Part shown: piece by piece, positions 48,319 to 58,402 of the stretch | Layout: the number at the start of each line of letters is the position of its first letter | Numbering within the stretch: position 1 is the stretch's first letter | DNA from: Enterococcus sp. BWR-S5 | GTDB taxonomy: Bacteria > Bacillota > Bacilli > Lactobacillales > Enterococcaceae | Assembly: GCF_016745255.1 (NCBI RefSeq) | Contig: NZ_JADOEQ010000017.1 | Span: forward strand, 1-64,000 | Length of the DNA stretch: 64,000 nucleotides | Reading direction: 5' to 3' | The notes under the pieces: model-generated | Databases searched by the model: none | What the model saw: only the letters and a program-made list of their open reading frames with translations | Told to the model about the DNA's origin: nothing | Position numbers and translations under genes: made by a program

Positions 48319-48593
48319 TGGCAGACAATACTGAACACATTAATATTACACTGGTATACAGTGATAATCGTGGGAAAATCGTTGATTTGCGGATTCCCAG
48401 CAATATCACTGTATATCGTTTTATCAGAGAGCTGAATCAGATTTTCGGCAGAAGTAAGGCGCTGAAAAAGTATCAATTAAAGGTTTTAAATAAAGGGATT
48501 CTATTAAGTGAGGAGCAACGGATAAAGGATTATCCGATCACTGATGGAGATATTATAGAAGTGTTGGAGGAGCAAGTACATGGAATCGTCTAA
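48318..48593 (+). CDS. esaB: EsaB, ubiquitin-like type VII component
   Basis: The 91-residue protein has a beta-grasp (YukD/ubiquitin-like) fold: INITLVYSDNRGKIVDLRIP, then YRFIRELNQIF and ITDGDIIEVLEE. It is a cytosolic regulator or accessory of the secretion machine. It overlaps essB by 14 bases. Confidence 0.92.
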   Translation: MADNTEHINITLVYSDNRGKIVDLRIPSNITVYRFIRELNQIFGRSKALKKYQLKVLNKGILLSEEQRIKDYPITDGDIIEVLEEQVHGIV

Positions 48594-49857
48594 GGGTGTA
48601 TCAGCAATTATAACAATTGAAAATCACACATATGAATTTGAGAAAGCGACAGCTGAATGGCTGCTGGCTTTACGTAAATCAGAAGTGCAGGTTAGCGAAG
48701 AGAAGGACTTGGCACTATTGAAAGTGGCCCATCCATTATTGATGGCTACAGATATTCACTGGGAAGAGGATGAAGTGACCTTTACTTACCATCTTCCTAA
48801 AGAACATATCAGCTTTAATGAGCTGCTTACTCGTCCAAAAGAAGATAAATTACGAGCAATGGCCAATATGATGGAAGTAAAACAGTTGTTAGACCTTCCA
48901 TTGACATTTTTTATTCATCCGGAAAACATTCTGTTTGATTACAACTTGGTACCAACCATTGCTTACCGTGGGTTGGAAGGTAAGATGCCTCCTCAGGTGA
49001 TGAATGAAGAGCTGCTGTTGCGTCAATACAAGAGCCTGATTATTGCGTTATTTGAAAAGGATCAAGACTTTTCAAAGCTATATGAAGGACAGTTGGATAT
49101 CAAAAAAGGATCAAAGTTCATTCAGACAATTATTGGACTAGAGACCTTCGAAGCGATTCATCAATACTTAATAGAAAATTACGAGCTAACGGTTGCTGAG
49201 CTGGAAAGAACTACTCGAAAGGTGAGCAAGCGAAAATTCACATTAATTAAGCAACTGTCTATTTGGATGTCTATTTTAGCTGTTATTTTGATTGTGCCTC
49301 TGGTTTATTTGCTATTCTTCCGTATTCCATTTTTGAATAGGATGCAGGATACAGATACAGCATTCCTGAAGAATGATTATGAAGCGGTTATTTCAACACT
49401 TGAACCAATCAAAACTGAGGATGTGCCTTATACACAAAAATATGAACTGGCTTACAGCTTTGTTCAAGGTGAAGCTCTTCAAGATACGCAGAAAACAGTT
49501 ATTTTGAACAATATTACATTGCGCTCAGATAAGAACTACTTAGATTATTGGATTGAAAATGGTCGCGGAAACTTAGACGAAGCTTTGGATATTGCGAAAA
49601 AACTGGAAGACTCAGATTTAATTTTATATGGAATTACTCAGAAAATTGAACAGGTTCGTAATGATTCAAACCTTTCAGGTACAGAAAAAGAAGAGACCAT
49701 CAATACGCTTGAAAGTGATTATGAGAAATACAAAGAAAAGCGGAATACCAGTATAGATGAAGCAGCAGCTGCAGAGGCAACCGCGGAAACGACTGCTGGA
49801 TCGACAACTGGGTCAACAGCCGAAACAACAGGGACTTCCCAGCAGGAGGGGAACTAG
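48580..49857 (+). CDS. essB: EssB, type VII secretion membrane pseudokinase
   Basis: The 425-residue protein has an N-terminal cytosolic pseudokinase-like domain (about 1-220), one membrane helix (about 225-247), an extracellular helical domain, and an Ala/Thr-rich low-complexity tail from about 390. EssB/YukC links the membrane core to EssC. The start follows GGAGGAG. Confidence 0.93.
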   Translation: MESSKGVSAIITIENHTYEFEKATAEWLLALRKSEVQVSEEKDLALLKVAHPLLMATDIHWEEDEVTFTYHLPKEHISFNELLTRPKEDKLRAMANMMEVKQLLDLPLTFFIHPENILFDYNLVPTIAYRGLEGKMPPQVMNEELLLRQYKSLIIALFEKDQDFSKLYEGQLDIKKGSKFIQTIIGLETFEAIHQYLIENYELTVAELERTTRKVSKRKFTLIKQLSIWMSILAVILIVPLVYLLFFRIPFLNRMQDTDTAFLKNDYEAVISTLEPIKTEDVPYTQKYELAYSFVQGEALQDTQKTVILNNITLRSDKNYLDYWIENGRGNLDEALDIAKKLEDSDLILYGITQKIEQVRNDSNLSGTEKEETINTLESDYEKYKEKRNTSIDEAAAAEATAETTAGSTTGSTAETTGTSQQEGN

Positions 49858-52800
49858 ATGGATAAGATGCAAGCCATTCTCTATTTTGAAGGCTATCGCT
49901 ATCAACTTCTTCTGGATCATGAAAAAGAACAGCTTATTTCCAATAGTAATCAGGCAGCACTGCATATGCCGTTACCGCAGGAAAAAGAATTGGTTCTCTA
50001 CTATGAAGATGGCTGGTACCTAAAGCAAGATGAAACAGAGCAGCAATTGACTGTAGATGAAGTGCTGACAATAACACTTGATGATGAGCAGGAAATGAGT
50101 TTGCTTATTACACCTGTACAGAAAAAAATGGTTTTTGACCTGTTGGATAAAACGGAGCTGATTATTGGGCACGAGCGTGGTGTGTCTCTTGCGCTTACAG
50201 AAAAACATTTCTCTGCTGTAATGAAAAAATCCGGTGACAATTGGCAACTTCTTTTGCTGGAAGGATTAGCGACATTAAATAATAAAGTCATGATGGAAAC
50301 GGACTATGTATTGGAAAAAGGCGATGAAATTTCTTTTGGTCGACATACATTGAAGGTCTTTTCTCATGAAATCCATGCAACAAGAGGAACGGTTGCCGAT
50401 TCAACTCTTTGTGAGATTTATCGTTCTCGCTATGAGATGTATGAAGACTATCCTGATTTCCATCGCTCACCACGTATCATTTATCGTGAACCGGAGGAAA
50501 AAGTAACCATCAATGCACCAAGTGATCCGAAGGATGAGCCGAAGGAACAGTTGGTGAAGATTATTTTACCACCGCTGGGTATGTTGGCAGTAACAGCCTT
50601 AATGGCATTTCTCCGTTCAAACATGCTGTTTGTCCTAGCCAGTGGAGCGACAACCTTGATGACGCTAACCTTCTCTATTCAAAGCTATTTTAAAAACAAG
50701 AAGGAACATAAGCAAAGCTTGGTTGATCGTGAAGTACAATACAACAAATACTTAGTTGATAAATCTGTCGAGCTGTACCAGATGAATGAAAAGCAGCGTC
50801 AAGGACAGCATTATCATTATCCAAGCGTTGTGGAACTGTTGGAGATGGGGAAAACATACAGCCCACGTATCTATGAAAAAACAGCTCTTCACTTTGACTT
50901 CCTGTACTATCGTTTAGGCTTGGGAAGAGTACAAAGTACCAGTTCAATTGATTACTCAAACAAGGAACGTGGAAAAGAAACGGATAATTTGGAAAAGTCA
51001 GGCTATGAGCTGTATACAAAAAGCCTTGAGCTTGATGAAATGCCAATTTTGGCGAATCTGGTCAATGGTCCTGTCGGTTATATCGGACCAAGGAATTTTG
51101 TGTTGGAACAGTTGCACTTACTGGTTAATCAATTATCTTTATTCCACAGTTATCATGACTTACAATTTATCTCTATTTTCCCTGAAAGCGAAAAGGATCA
51201 GTGGGAATGGATGCGTTGGCTGCCTCATGCAAAATTGCAGGATGTAAACGTTCGGGGATTTGTTTATAACCAACGAAGCCGTGACCAAGTATTGAACAGT
51301 TTGAATCAGATTTTGAAAAACCGTAAGAATGCGTTGGCAGAAAATGGTAATAGTCGAGACAGTACCCTGTTTACGCCACACTATGTCGTGATGATTACGG
51401 ATGAGAAATTGATTCTTGACCATGTCATTATGGAATTCTTTAATGAAGATCCAAGCGAATTAGGCTGTAGTGTCATTTTTGTTGAAGATGTATTGAGTAG
51501 CTTATCTGATAACATCAAAACAGTTATTGATATTCGCGATCGAAATACTGGTGTCCTATTGCTGGAAAAAGGTCAGCTGAAAAATACGAAATTCCAATTG
51601 GATCATTTCCCTGCTGGCTTTGATAAAGAAGCGTTGCCAAGATTATTGGCTCCGCTGAATCATTTACAGAATCTGAAATCTAGTATTCCTGAGGCCGTGA
51701 CTTTCCTTGAAATGTATGGCATCGAAACCTTCAATGAATTCAACGTGACGCAGCGTTGGGCACAGAACTCGCCCCATAAAACCCTGGCTGTTCCATTGGG
51801 ACTGCGAGGAAAAGATGATATCGTGATGCTGAATCTTCATGAGAAGGCACATGGACCGCATGGCTTGGTTGCCGGAACGACTGGTTCAGGTAAATCAGAA
51901 ATTGTCCAAAGTTATATTTTGAGTTTAGCCGTGAATTTCCATCCCTATGATGTAGCTTTCCTACTGATTGACTACAAGGGTGGGGGAATGGCAAACCTGT
52001 TTAGAAACTTGCCGCATTTATTGGGGAGTATCACCAACTTGGATGGCGCACAGAGTATGCGGGCACTGATTTCCATTAATGCCGAGCTGAAACGTCGTCA
52101 GCGTCTGTTTTCTGAAAACAACGTGAACCATATCAATCAATATCAGAAGCTGTATAAGAGTGGGGATGTATCAGAGCCTATGCCTCACTTGTTCCTAATT
52201 AGTGATGAGTTTGCCGAGCTGAAATCAGAGCAGCCTGAATTTATGAAAGAGCTGGTTTCAACCGCTCGTATCGGACGTTCCTTAGGGATTCACTTGATTT
52301 TGGCGACACAGAAGCCATCAGGTGTGGTAAACGATCAAATCTGGAGTAACTCGAAATTCAAGCTTTGTCTGAAGGTTGCAGATAAAGCGGATAGTATGGA
52401 AATGCTGAAAACACCGGATGCTGCGGAAATCACACAGGCTGGACGTTCATACCTGCAGGTTGGGAATAACGAAATCTACGAATTGTTCCAAAGTGCGTGG
52501 AGTGGAGCCGACTATCAGCCGGATAAAGACGATCAGCAAATCGAAGACCATACCATTTATCTAGTGAATGAGTTAGGTCAGTATGAAATCCTCAGTGAAG
52601 ATTTGAGTGGGTTGGAAAATGTTGATGATGTGAAGCAAATCCCAACAGAGCTGGATGCAATCATTGATGGTATTCATGAAGTAGCAGAGCAGGAAAATAT
52701 CACTCCATTGCCAAGACCATGGCTGCCGCCATTGGAAGAACGTATCGTAGTAACAGACTTGCATGAAGTAGACTTCAAAGAAGAATGGGCATCAGAGAAG

Positions 52801-54366
52801 CAGCATTTGGTACCAACTATTGGTGTAGTAGACGTTCCAAGTATGCAGGCACAGGAAACCTTGAAGCTAGATATGACGAATGAAGGACACATGGCTGTCT
52901 TCAGCAGTCCAGGTTACGGAAAGAGTACCTTCATGCAGAATGTCGTAATGGATTTGGCACGTGTGCACAATCCTGAACGCCTGCATGTGTATCTGCTTGA
53001 TTTCGGAACAAACGGTTTGCTTCCACTGAAACGATTGCCACATGTCGCAGACACGATGGCTATTGATGAAGAAGAGAAAATCGCTAAGTTCGCACGAAGA
53101 ATCAATGATGAACTAAAACGTCGTAAAAAGCTGTTGAGTGAGTTCTCTGTTGCAACGTTGGAAATGTACGAAAAAGCCAGTGGCAAAGAAGAACCAATCA
53201 TTTTGATTCTATTAGATGGTTACGAAGGAATGAAGGGCTCGAAATTTGAAGAGATGCTGGATAAAGTCATCACTCAGGTAGCTCGTGAAGGTGCCGGTAT
53301 CGGTATTCACTTACTGCTATCAGCAGGCCGTCAAAACGCAATGCGTATGAACCTTTCAAGTAATATCAAGCTGCAAATTGCATTGAAAATGATTGATGAT
53401 GCTGAGCCTCGCTCAATCGTCGGCAGAACGACCTTAACAATTGATGACCTTCCAGGTCGTGGCTTAATCAAGTTGGATGAGCCGGAATTATTCCAAGCAG
53501 CTCTACCGGCAGTCGGAGAAGACACCTTGAAAATCATCGAAGCAATCCAAGCAGAAGTCTCTGAAATGGACGCTCATTGGACCGGTGAGAGACCGGAAGA
53601 GATTCCGATGATGCCTGAGGTATTCAGTTTCGAAGAGTTCAAGGAAATTGCTAGTGTACGCAAGCAGATTGCAACAAAACAATTATTACCTATTGGCTTA
53701 GATTTTGAAGATGTGCAAAGTGTTGCTTGGTATCCTAAAAATGCACACTTGTTGTATGCGTATGCAAAACCAACCGATGGAGAAAGCTTTGCTCACCATG
53801 CGCTGGATACTCTATTGGGGCAAGGGCATAAAGTGCTGTTATTTGATAGTGGTCAGAGTAGTCTATATACCAAATATGAACAAGTTAATGTCGCTGCGAC
53901 AACTCAGGAAGACCATGAAGAATTGATAACTGCTATCCAAGAAAGAATCCAACAAAGAACAGATGATTTCTTCGCTTATCAAAAGGAGAATGGAAGCATT
54001 TCTCAAGTAGAATATTTTGAAAAGCATGCAGAACCATTATTTGTTGTTCTTAACAACGTCAATAAATTCGTTGGATCATTAAATAGTAAGGCACAGGCAG
54101 CATTAGTAACCGTCTATCTTGAAGGAAAAGATAGAGGCGTACATTTACTTTCTATTGGTGACGCATTTGAATTAGGTAAGGGCTACGATGACGTAAGCAA
54201 GACGATCAAGAAAGCAGAGGAAGCAATACTTAAAGTCAGACTTAATGATCAGACATTCTTGACTGTCAATAATAAGAGTTATAAAGAGGAAAATCTGAAA
54301 GAAGATGAGGGATACTTTATCCAAAATAGTATTGCCCATAAGATTCAGCAACCAAGAAATCAATAA
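49858..54366 (+). CDS. essC: EssC, type VII secretion motor ATPase
   Basis: The 1502-residue FtsK/SpoIIIE-type ATPase powers export. Tandem FHA-like domains occupy about 1-190 and two membrane helices about 236-280. The first ATPase has Walker A GTTGSGKSE near residue 673 and Walker B-like FLISDEFAEL. The second has SSPGYGKST near 1016. A third, C-terminal domain (about 1250-1500) lacks a proper P-loop (AKPTDGESF). The far C-terminus varies between EssC types and usually matches the local substrate set. Confidence 0.96.
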   Translation: MDKMQAILYFEGYRYQLLLDHEKEQLISNSNQAALHMPLPQEKELVLYYEDGWYLKQDETEQQLTVDEVLTITLDDEQEMSLLITPVQKKMVFDLLDKTELIIGHERGVSLALTEKHFSAVMKKSGDNWQLLLLEGLATLNNKVMMETDYVLEKGDEISFGRHTLKVFSHEIHATRGTVADSTLCEIYRSRYEMYEDYPDFHRSPRIIYREPEEKVTINAPSDPKDEPKEQLVKIILPPLGMLAVTALMAFLRSNMLFVLASGATTLMTLTFSIQSYFKNKKEHKQSLVDREVQYNKYLVDKSVELYQMNEKQRQGQHYHYPSVVELLEMGKTYSPRIYEKTALHFDFLYYRLGLGRVQSTSSIDYSNKERGKETDNLEKSGYELYTKSLELDEMPILANLVNGPVGYIGPRNFVLEQLHLLVNQLSLFHSYHDLQFISIFPESEKDQWEWMRWLPHAKLQDVNVRGFVYNQRSRDQVLNSLNQILKNRKNALAENGNSRDSTLFTPHYVVMITDEKLILDHVIMEFFNEDPSELGCSVIFVEDVLSSLSDNIKTVIDIRDRNTGVLLLEKGQLKNTKFQLDHFPAGFDKEALPRLLAPLNHLQNLKSSIPEAVTFLEMYGIETFNEFNVTQRWAQNSPHKTLAVPLGLRGKDDIVMLNLHEKAHGPHGLVAGTTGSGKSEIVQSYILSLAVNFHPYDVAFLLIDYKGGGMANLFRNLPHLLGSITNLDGAQSMRALISINAELKRRQRLFSENNVNHINQYQKLYKSGDVSEPMPHLFLISDEFAELKSEQPEFMKELVSTARIGRSLGIHLILATQKPSGVVNDQIWSNSKFKLCLKVADKADSMEMLKTPDAAEITQAGRSYLQVGNNEIYELFQSAWSGADYQPDKDDQQIEDHTIYLVNELGQYEILSEDLSGLENVDDVKQIPTELDAIIDGIHEVAEQENITPLPRPWLPPLEERIVVTDLHEVDFKEEWASEKQHLVPTIGVVDVPSMQAQETLKLDMTNEGHMAVFSSPGYGKSTFMQNVVMDLARVHNPERLHVYLLDFGTNGLLPLKRLPHVADTMAIDEEEKIAKFARRINDELKRRKKLLSEFSVATLEMYEKASGKEEPIILILLDGYEGMKGSKFEEMLDKVITQVAREGAGIGIHLLLSAGRQNAMRMNLSSNIKLQIALKMIDDAEPRSIVGRTTLTIDDLPGRGLIKLDEPELFQAALPAVGEDTLKIIEAIQAEVSEMDAHWTGERPEEIPMMPEVFSFEEFKEIASVRKQIATKQLLPIGLDFEDVQSVAWYPKNAHLLYAYAKPTDGESFAHHALDTLLGQGHKVLLFDSGQSSLYTKYEQVNVAATTQEDHEELITAIQERIQQRTDDFFAYQKENGSISQVEYFEKHAEPLFVVLNNVNKFVGSLNSKAQAALVTVYLEGKDRGVHLLSIGDAFELGKGYDDVSKTIKKAEEAILKVRLNDQTFLTVNNKSYKEENLKEDEGYFIQNSIAHKIQQPRNQ

Positions 54367-54406
54367 GAAAATGATTTTTACTAAACAAAGGAGCACAAAA
54401 ACGCAT

Positions 54407-55735
54407 ATGAAGCGAAAAGTAATGGCAATATGCACATTAAGTTTGTTGCTGGTACAGACATTTACTCCAATGATTGTTTATGGAGCAGAAAATGCTGACG
54501 CCGAGATAACTGTTCCAGAAACAGGAACAGGTGAGACAACAGAAGAAACGACAGATAGTAGTACATCAGAAAGTACGGATAGTAGTAATACCGGTGAAAG
54601 TTCAACAGGTGACTCAGGTTCTGGAACAACAGACTCAAGTACTTCTCCGGAGATTCCGGAAGTACCTGCACCACCGGTAGAAACACCACAGGTACCTCAA
54701 ACACCGGCACAGCCAACACCTGCGCCAAGCACACCACCAACTCAGACTTGGACTGATACTGGTGGCACAGGAACGGCGCAATCAGTAGCACCGGAAGCAG
54801 GAACGATTTCCGTTAATCGTAATGAACCAACGGATTTGTTCATTTTAAGGATTGGTGAAAAGGCGCGTAAGGTAGGGCAAGAACATGGTCTCTATGCCTC
54901 GGTAATGATTGCACAAGCCATTTTGGAAACAGGTTCAGGCGGTAGTCAGCTTAGCCAAGAGCCTTATTACAATTTATTTGGTATTAAGGGAGATCATGAA
55001 GGGCAATCAGTGACCTTTACAACGTATGAGGATGATGGTTCAGGTAACTGGTACCAGATTCAATCGGCGTTCAGGCAATACCCAAGCTATACGGAATCTT
55101 TTGAGGATTATGCTGAGTTATTGAAGGATGGCACTGAGTGGAATCCGACGATTTACGAAGGAACGTGGAAAGAGAAGGCGGCTAGTTATCGTGAAGCAAC
55201 CAAAGCATTAACAGGTGTGTATGCAACAGATACGCTCTACGATGAAAAACTGAATGCCTTTATCGAAGAATATGAACTGACAGAATATGATAAGGCAGAA
55301 CCATCTACTTCTTCAGGTGGTCTGATTATAGCTGACAGTCATCCAGACAGTGATTTCAAAGACTATGCAGGCGAAAGTTACCATGGTGCCGAGTATTATG
55401 CTGCAGGAAATTGTACACAGTATGCCTATAACCGAGTTGTTCAGCTTGGCGGATATGTTGAAGTGAACATGGGGAATGGTATGGACTGGGGCGCAACAGG
55501 AAAAGCGCGCGGCTATGAGGTCAGTCACGAACCAAAAGCAGGTACAGCACTGTGCTTCCAACCGGGAGTAGCAGGGGCAGACAGCACATATGGCCATGTG
55601 GCTTTTGTTGAACATGTCTATGAAGATGGGTCAATTTTAATTTCAGAAATGAATGCAGTCGGTCTGGGTGTCGTATCCTTTAGGATGATTGATAAACAGA
55701 CAGCAGAGATTTTGACTTACATTACACCAAAATAA
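54407..55735 (+). CDS. Secreted glucosaminidase-CHAP cell-wall hydrolase (EssH-like)
   Basis: The protein of about 443 residues has a signal peptide, a Thr/Ser then Pro-rich linker (about 25-150), and a FlgJ/glucosaminidase-type domain (about 165-300; SVMIAQAILETGSGGSQLS, YNLFGIKG). A C-terminal CHAP amidase/endopeptidase domain follows, with catalytic Cys in AAGNCTQYAYNRV and His in YGHVAFVEHV. Like staphylococcal EssH it probably opens peptidoglycan for the secretion machine. It follows essC by 40 bases. The ATG at 54407 has AAAGGAG 13 bases upstream, a long spacing. Confidence 0.9.
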   Translation: MKRKVMAICTLSLLLVQTFTPMIVYGAENADAEITVPETGTGETTEETTDSSTSESTDSSNTGESSTGDSGSGTTDSSTSPEIPEVPAPPVETPQVPQTPAQPTPAPSTPPTQTWTDTGGTGTAQSVAPEAGTISVNRNEPTDLFILRIGEKARKVGQEHGLYASVMIAQAILETGSGGSQLSQEPYYNLFGIKGDHEGQSVTFTTYEDDGSGNWYQIQSAFRQYPSYTESFEDYAELLKDGTEWNPTIYEGTWKEKAASYREATKALTGVYATDTLYDEKLNAFIEEYELTEYDKAEPSTSSGGLIIADSHPDSDFKDYAGESYHGAEYYAAGNCTQYAYNRVVQLGGYVEVNMGNGMDWGATGKARGYEVSHEPKAGTALCFQPGVAGADSTYGHVAFVEHVYEDGSILISEMNAVGLGVVSFRMIDKQTAEILTYITPK

Positions 55736-55752
55736 TAGAAATACTTCTTTTA

Positions 55753-55784
55753 CTATGTATCGAAACGGAAGTTTCGATACATAG
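55753..55784 (+). other. 14-bp perfect hairpin with GGAA loop
   Basis: CTATGTATCGAAAC and GTTTCGATACATAG enclose a GGAA loop, which fits the GNRA tetraloop pattern. There is no T-run, so it is not a standard terminator. It may stabilise or be cleaved in the hydrolase mRNA. Confidence 0.6.
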
Positions 55785-55857
55785 ATAAGGGAAGTAAGAA
55801 AAGTATTCGTAAAAACGGTAGGTTCAAACACATAGATAATTTGAAAATGGATAATTA

Positions 55858-55889
55858 TTTTTACTTTATCGATAAAATAGTATTTACTT
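55858..55889 (+). promoter_or_regulatory. Type VII substrate-operon promoter
   Basis: TTTTTACT, five bases and GATAAAAT (to 55878) closely resemble the esxA element TTTTTACT-N6-GATAAAAT. A second TATTTACTT lies at 55881-55889. Shared control with esxA is inferred. Confidence 0.5.
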
Positions 55890-55932
55890 ACCCTTAAGTT
55901 AAAGGTTAAATAAAAGGAGGAGAAATGGAGTT

Positions 55933-56310
55933 ATGAGTAGTTCGGCTAGTATTGCAGCAGATATTACGAAGTTAGAAGGAAAGAAGGCTAAACTGCTCGC
56001 TTTTGCGAGTCAGTTATCTGGAACTAAAATAACATCTTCATATGGGGTCACGAGAGATGCTGATAAAATGGACGGAGATAAGTATAAAGAACACCATGAG
56101 AATGCCAAGGATTTGGTTACAAACTGTGTCAGTGATGTCAAAGCTGAGAGAAGCAGTGTAGTTTCAAGCTTAAAAAATAAGGCGACAGCCTATGATATAC
56201 AGATTCAAAGCTTGAGGAATTCTTATCATGTAGCTATGGCGAGAGAAGAAAATGAACGAATGATAGCGAGAGCAAAAGCAGAAGAGGCAGCTGAAAAAGC
56301 GAAAGCCTAA
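55933..56310 (+). CDS. DUF5082/YwqH-like type VII helper protein
   Basis: A 125-residue, largely helical protein with a coiled-coil C-terminus rich in Ala/Glu/Lys (MIARAKAEEAAEKAKA). Small proteins of this kind precede LXG-type substrates in Firmicutes and act as targeting partners (Lap-type). It is followed after 15 bases by the large substrate. The assignment is by size, fold and position. Confidence 0.7.
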   Translation: MSSSASIAADITKLEGKKAKLLAFASQLSGTKITSSYGVTRDADKMDGDKYKEHHENAKDLVTNCVSDVKAERSSVVSSLKNKATAYDIQIQSLRNSYHVAMAREENERMIARAKAEEAAEKAKA

Positions 56311-56325
56311 AAAGGAGGGAAAAGA

Positions 56326-58389
56326 ATGGCAGTAAAAATCGATAAAATTTCTGGACTACAGGAAATGAGTAGTACATTAACAAGTTATTCTCAAACAATT
56401 ACAGATGCGACACAAGATGCTAGTACAAAGCTATCTGCAAAAATAGAAGGGCAACAGGCGGATGCGTTGAATGCCTACTTGGAAATAATCAATGATATGA
56501 GTAGTAAGGTCTACGTAGAATATCCACAGCAAATTACATTATTCGCTAGAAAATTAGATATATATCATGGAGCTGTTACAGGAGAAGGCTTTTCTACGAA
56601 GGTTCGTTCTTCTGTGCCAGGTGTGGAAGACGATTATTGTGACAAGCTTGTCAAAAGGGAAGAGAAGCTAACAGGGCAAATCGATGAGATGAAAAAAGTA
56701 ATTGATGAAATTTTAGCCGATTCAGATGCAGCAGCTGCGATAACCAGTGATCCTGCTACTACGATTAGCAGTAAAAAGGATGCCTTTCAAACAGATGTTG
56801 ATACATGTGTTACAGCTATAAAGAAGACGAGAAGTAATCTACAAGAAGCTGTAGATACATTCAAAAGTGATTTAGAAGGAGTCAAGGAGACTCTTTCCGG
56901 ATTGAAGTCATCAATCGAAACAGTATCAATGATTACTGATCCGAAAAATGGGTTATCAGCATCAACTGCTGTTGCTCTTATTGCTAGTGGAAAAATGGAT
57001 GCTGGAAGTATTCCGGGATTTTTGAACGGTATAAAGAAGGAAAATGATGCAAAAGCATTAGAATATCTACTGAATGAAGACTATAAAAGCTATTTTGAAT
57101 TAGATGCGACGAAAATTGGTGATGTACCAAGTGCTTTATTAGTTAAGCAGTTAGCAGATATTACAAATATGCCAGCTGAAACAATGAATGAGATAGAACA
57201 AAAAAAATTGCAATCAATACTCAATCATTTAATGGGATTGAATTCTGAAGCAGCAATTGAAGCACATTTACAAAATATGTTAAATGCTTCTGATGTATTG
57301 AGCTTACAGTATGCAGCTATATTAGCTACGAAATCAGAAGATTTAGGCTATGAAATGACAGAGGTTGAAAGGCAAAAACTATTAGAACAATTTGAGAAAA
57401 TGAATGCTCTTGGAAGTTTGTGGATGACTCTCTATGCTGCAGAGACACCTGCGGGAACGAGCACAAAAGAATATGGACATCATACTGCCAAAGGGGAAGA
57501 AACATTACGTTTTAGTCTAGATGGCTTAACTTTATCTGCGGGTGGCCAGTTTTCATTTGGCATCAAGCAAAATAGCACTATAAAAGCAAATGGTCAGGTT
57601 TATGAAGGTGAGAAAATCCAATCATACAATTCTTTGTTTCATGAGAATTACTCCGCAACGTCAGCTGCTGGTGAAAGTCGAAAATTGGCAGAGATACAGG
57701 AACAGCGGCAAGCATACTTGGAGGAGTTATTAAAGAATGGTTTGATTACGACTATTGGAGTTTTTAATCCTGCTGTTGGCACCGGTTTGCTATTTTTAGA
57801 CGCTCTTGCTACTCAGAATACAACAAGTCTTTTAAGAGGAAATGATGTAGCTAAAAATATGATGGATAAGAACGCTGACTATTATAAAGGATTGACAAAA
57901 GTAACGGATAATAGCGTGAAATACTTGAAGTTAATTATCGACTATCAAAAAAATATGTCAGGTGCAGATAAGAAAACAGCAGCTGCTGAAGAGGATATCA
58001 TGTCAGCAATTATTGGAAAAGGTGGACGAGAGGGCAATTTGATTCTGGGAGATAATGGACAGAAGACAATTGCTTTTGAAGATGGCATGCCAACAGTAGA
58101 GTCGATTGCGCGATTAAACGAGCTGAATAATTGTGGTTTGACAAATTATCCTTATCCAGGAGAGCAATCTCTTGTTGAACGAGCAAAGGATGGCTATGCT
58201 TTAAATGGTGTTAATAATTTAAACGAGCTACCTCCTGCTCAGAAGTATTTATTAAATATAGGTGGATATTCACTGGGAGATGAAGGTTGTAGCCCAAGTG
58301 AAGTACGAGCAGCACTAAATGATATAGCAAGTAAAACAGGACTTAAATCTTCTGACTTTTTTGATTACATTGAAGACATTGGAAAGTAA
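56326..58389 (+). CDS. Large LXG-like type VII substrate
   Basis: The 687-residue protein starts with a helical LXG-like export region of about 200 residues (MAVKIDKISGLQEMSS... with LTGQIDEMKK). A long helical middle and a hydrophobic patch (about 475-500, GLITTIGVFNPAVGTGLLFLDAL) follow. The C-terminal part from about 560 contains GKGGREGNLIL and PPAQKYLLNIGGYSLGDEG, which I cannot match to any toxin domain. There is no signal peptide, so export would use the EssC machine. It is a polymorphic-toxin candidate or a structural substrate. Confidence 0.68.
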   Translation: MAVKIDKISGLQEMSSTLTSYSQTITDATQDASTKLSAKIEGQQADALNAYLEIINDMSSKVYVEYPQQITLFARKLDIYHGAVTGEGFSTKVRSSVPGVEDDYCDKLVKREEKLTGQIDEMKKVIDEILADSDAAAAITSDPATTISSKKDAFQTDVDTCVTAIKKTRSNLQEAVDTFKSDLEGVKETLSGLKSSIETVSMITDPKNGLSASTAVALIASGKMDAGSIPGFLNGIKKENDAKALEYLLNEDYKSYFELDATKIGDVPSALLVKQLADITNMPAETMNEIEQKKLQSILNHLMGLNSEAAIEAHLQNMLNASDVLSLQYAAILATKSEDLGYEMTEVERQKLLEQFEKMNALGSLWMTLYAAETPAGTSTKEYGHHTAKGEETLRFSLDGLTLSAGGQFSFGIKQNSTIKANGQVYEGEKIQSYNSLFHENYSATSAAGESRKLAEIQEQRQAYLEELLKNGLITTIGVFNPAVGTGLLFLDALATQNTTSLLRGNDVAKNMMDKNADYYKGLTKVTDNSVKYLKLIIDYQKNMSGADKKTAAAEEDIMSAIIGKGGREGNLILGDNGQKTIAFEDGMPTVESIARLNELNNCGLTNYPYPGEQSLVERAKDGYALNGVNNLNELPPAQKYLLNIGGYSLGDEGCSPSEVRAALNDIASKTGLKSSDFFDYIEDIGK

Positions 58390-58402
58390 GAGGTAAGTAG
58401 AA

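Noticed and set aside
54462-54791. Minus-strand frame opposite the wall-hydrolase linker
   Set aside because: It is the complement of the Thr/Ser/Pro-rich linker and has no start signal.
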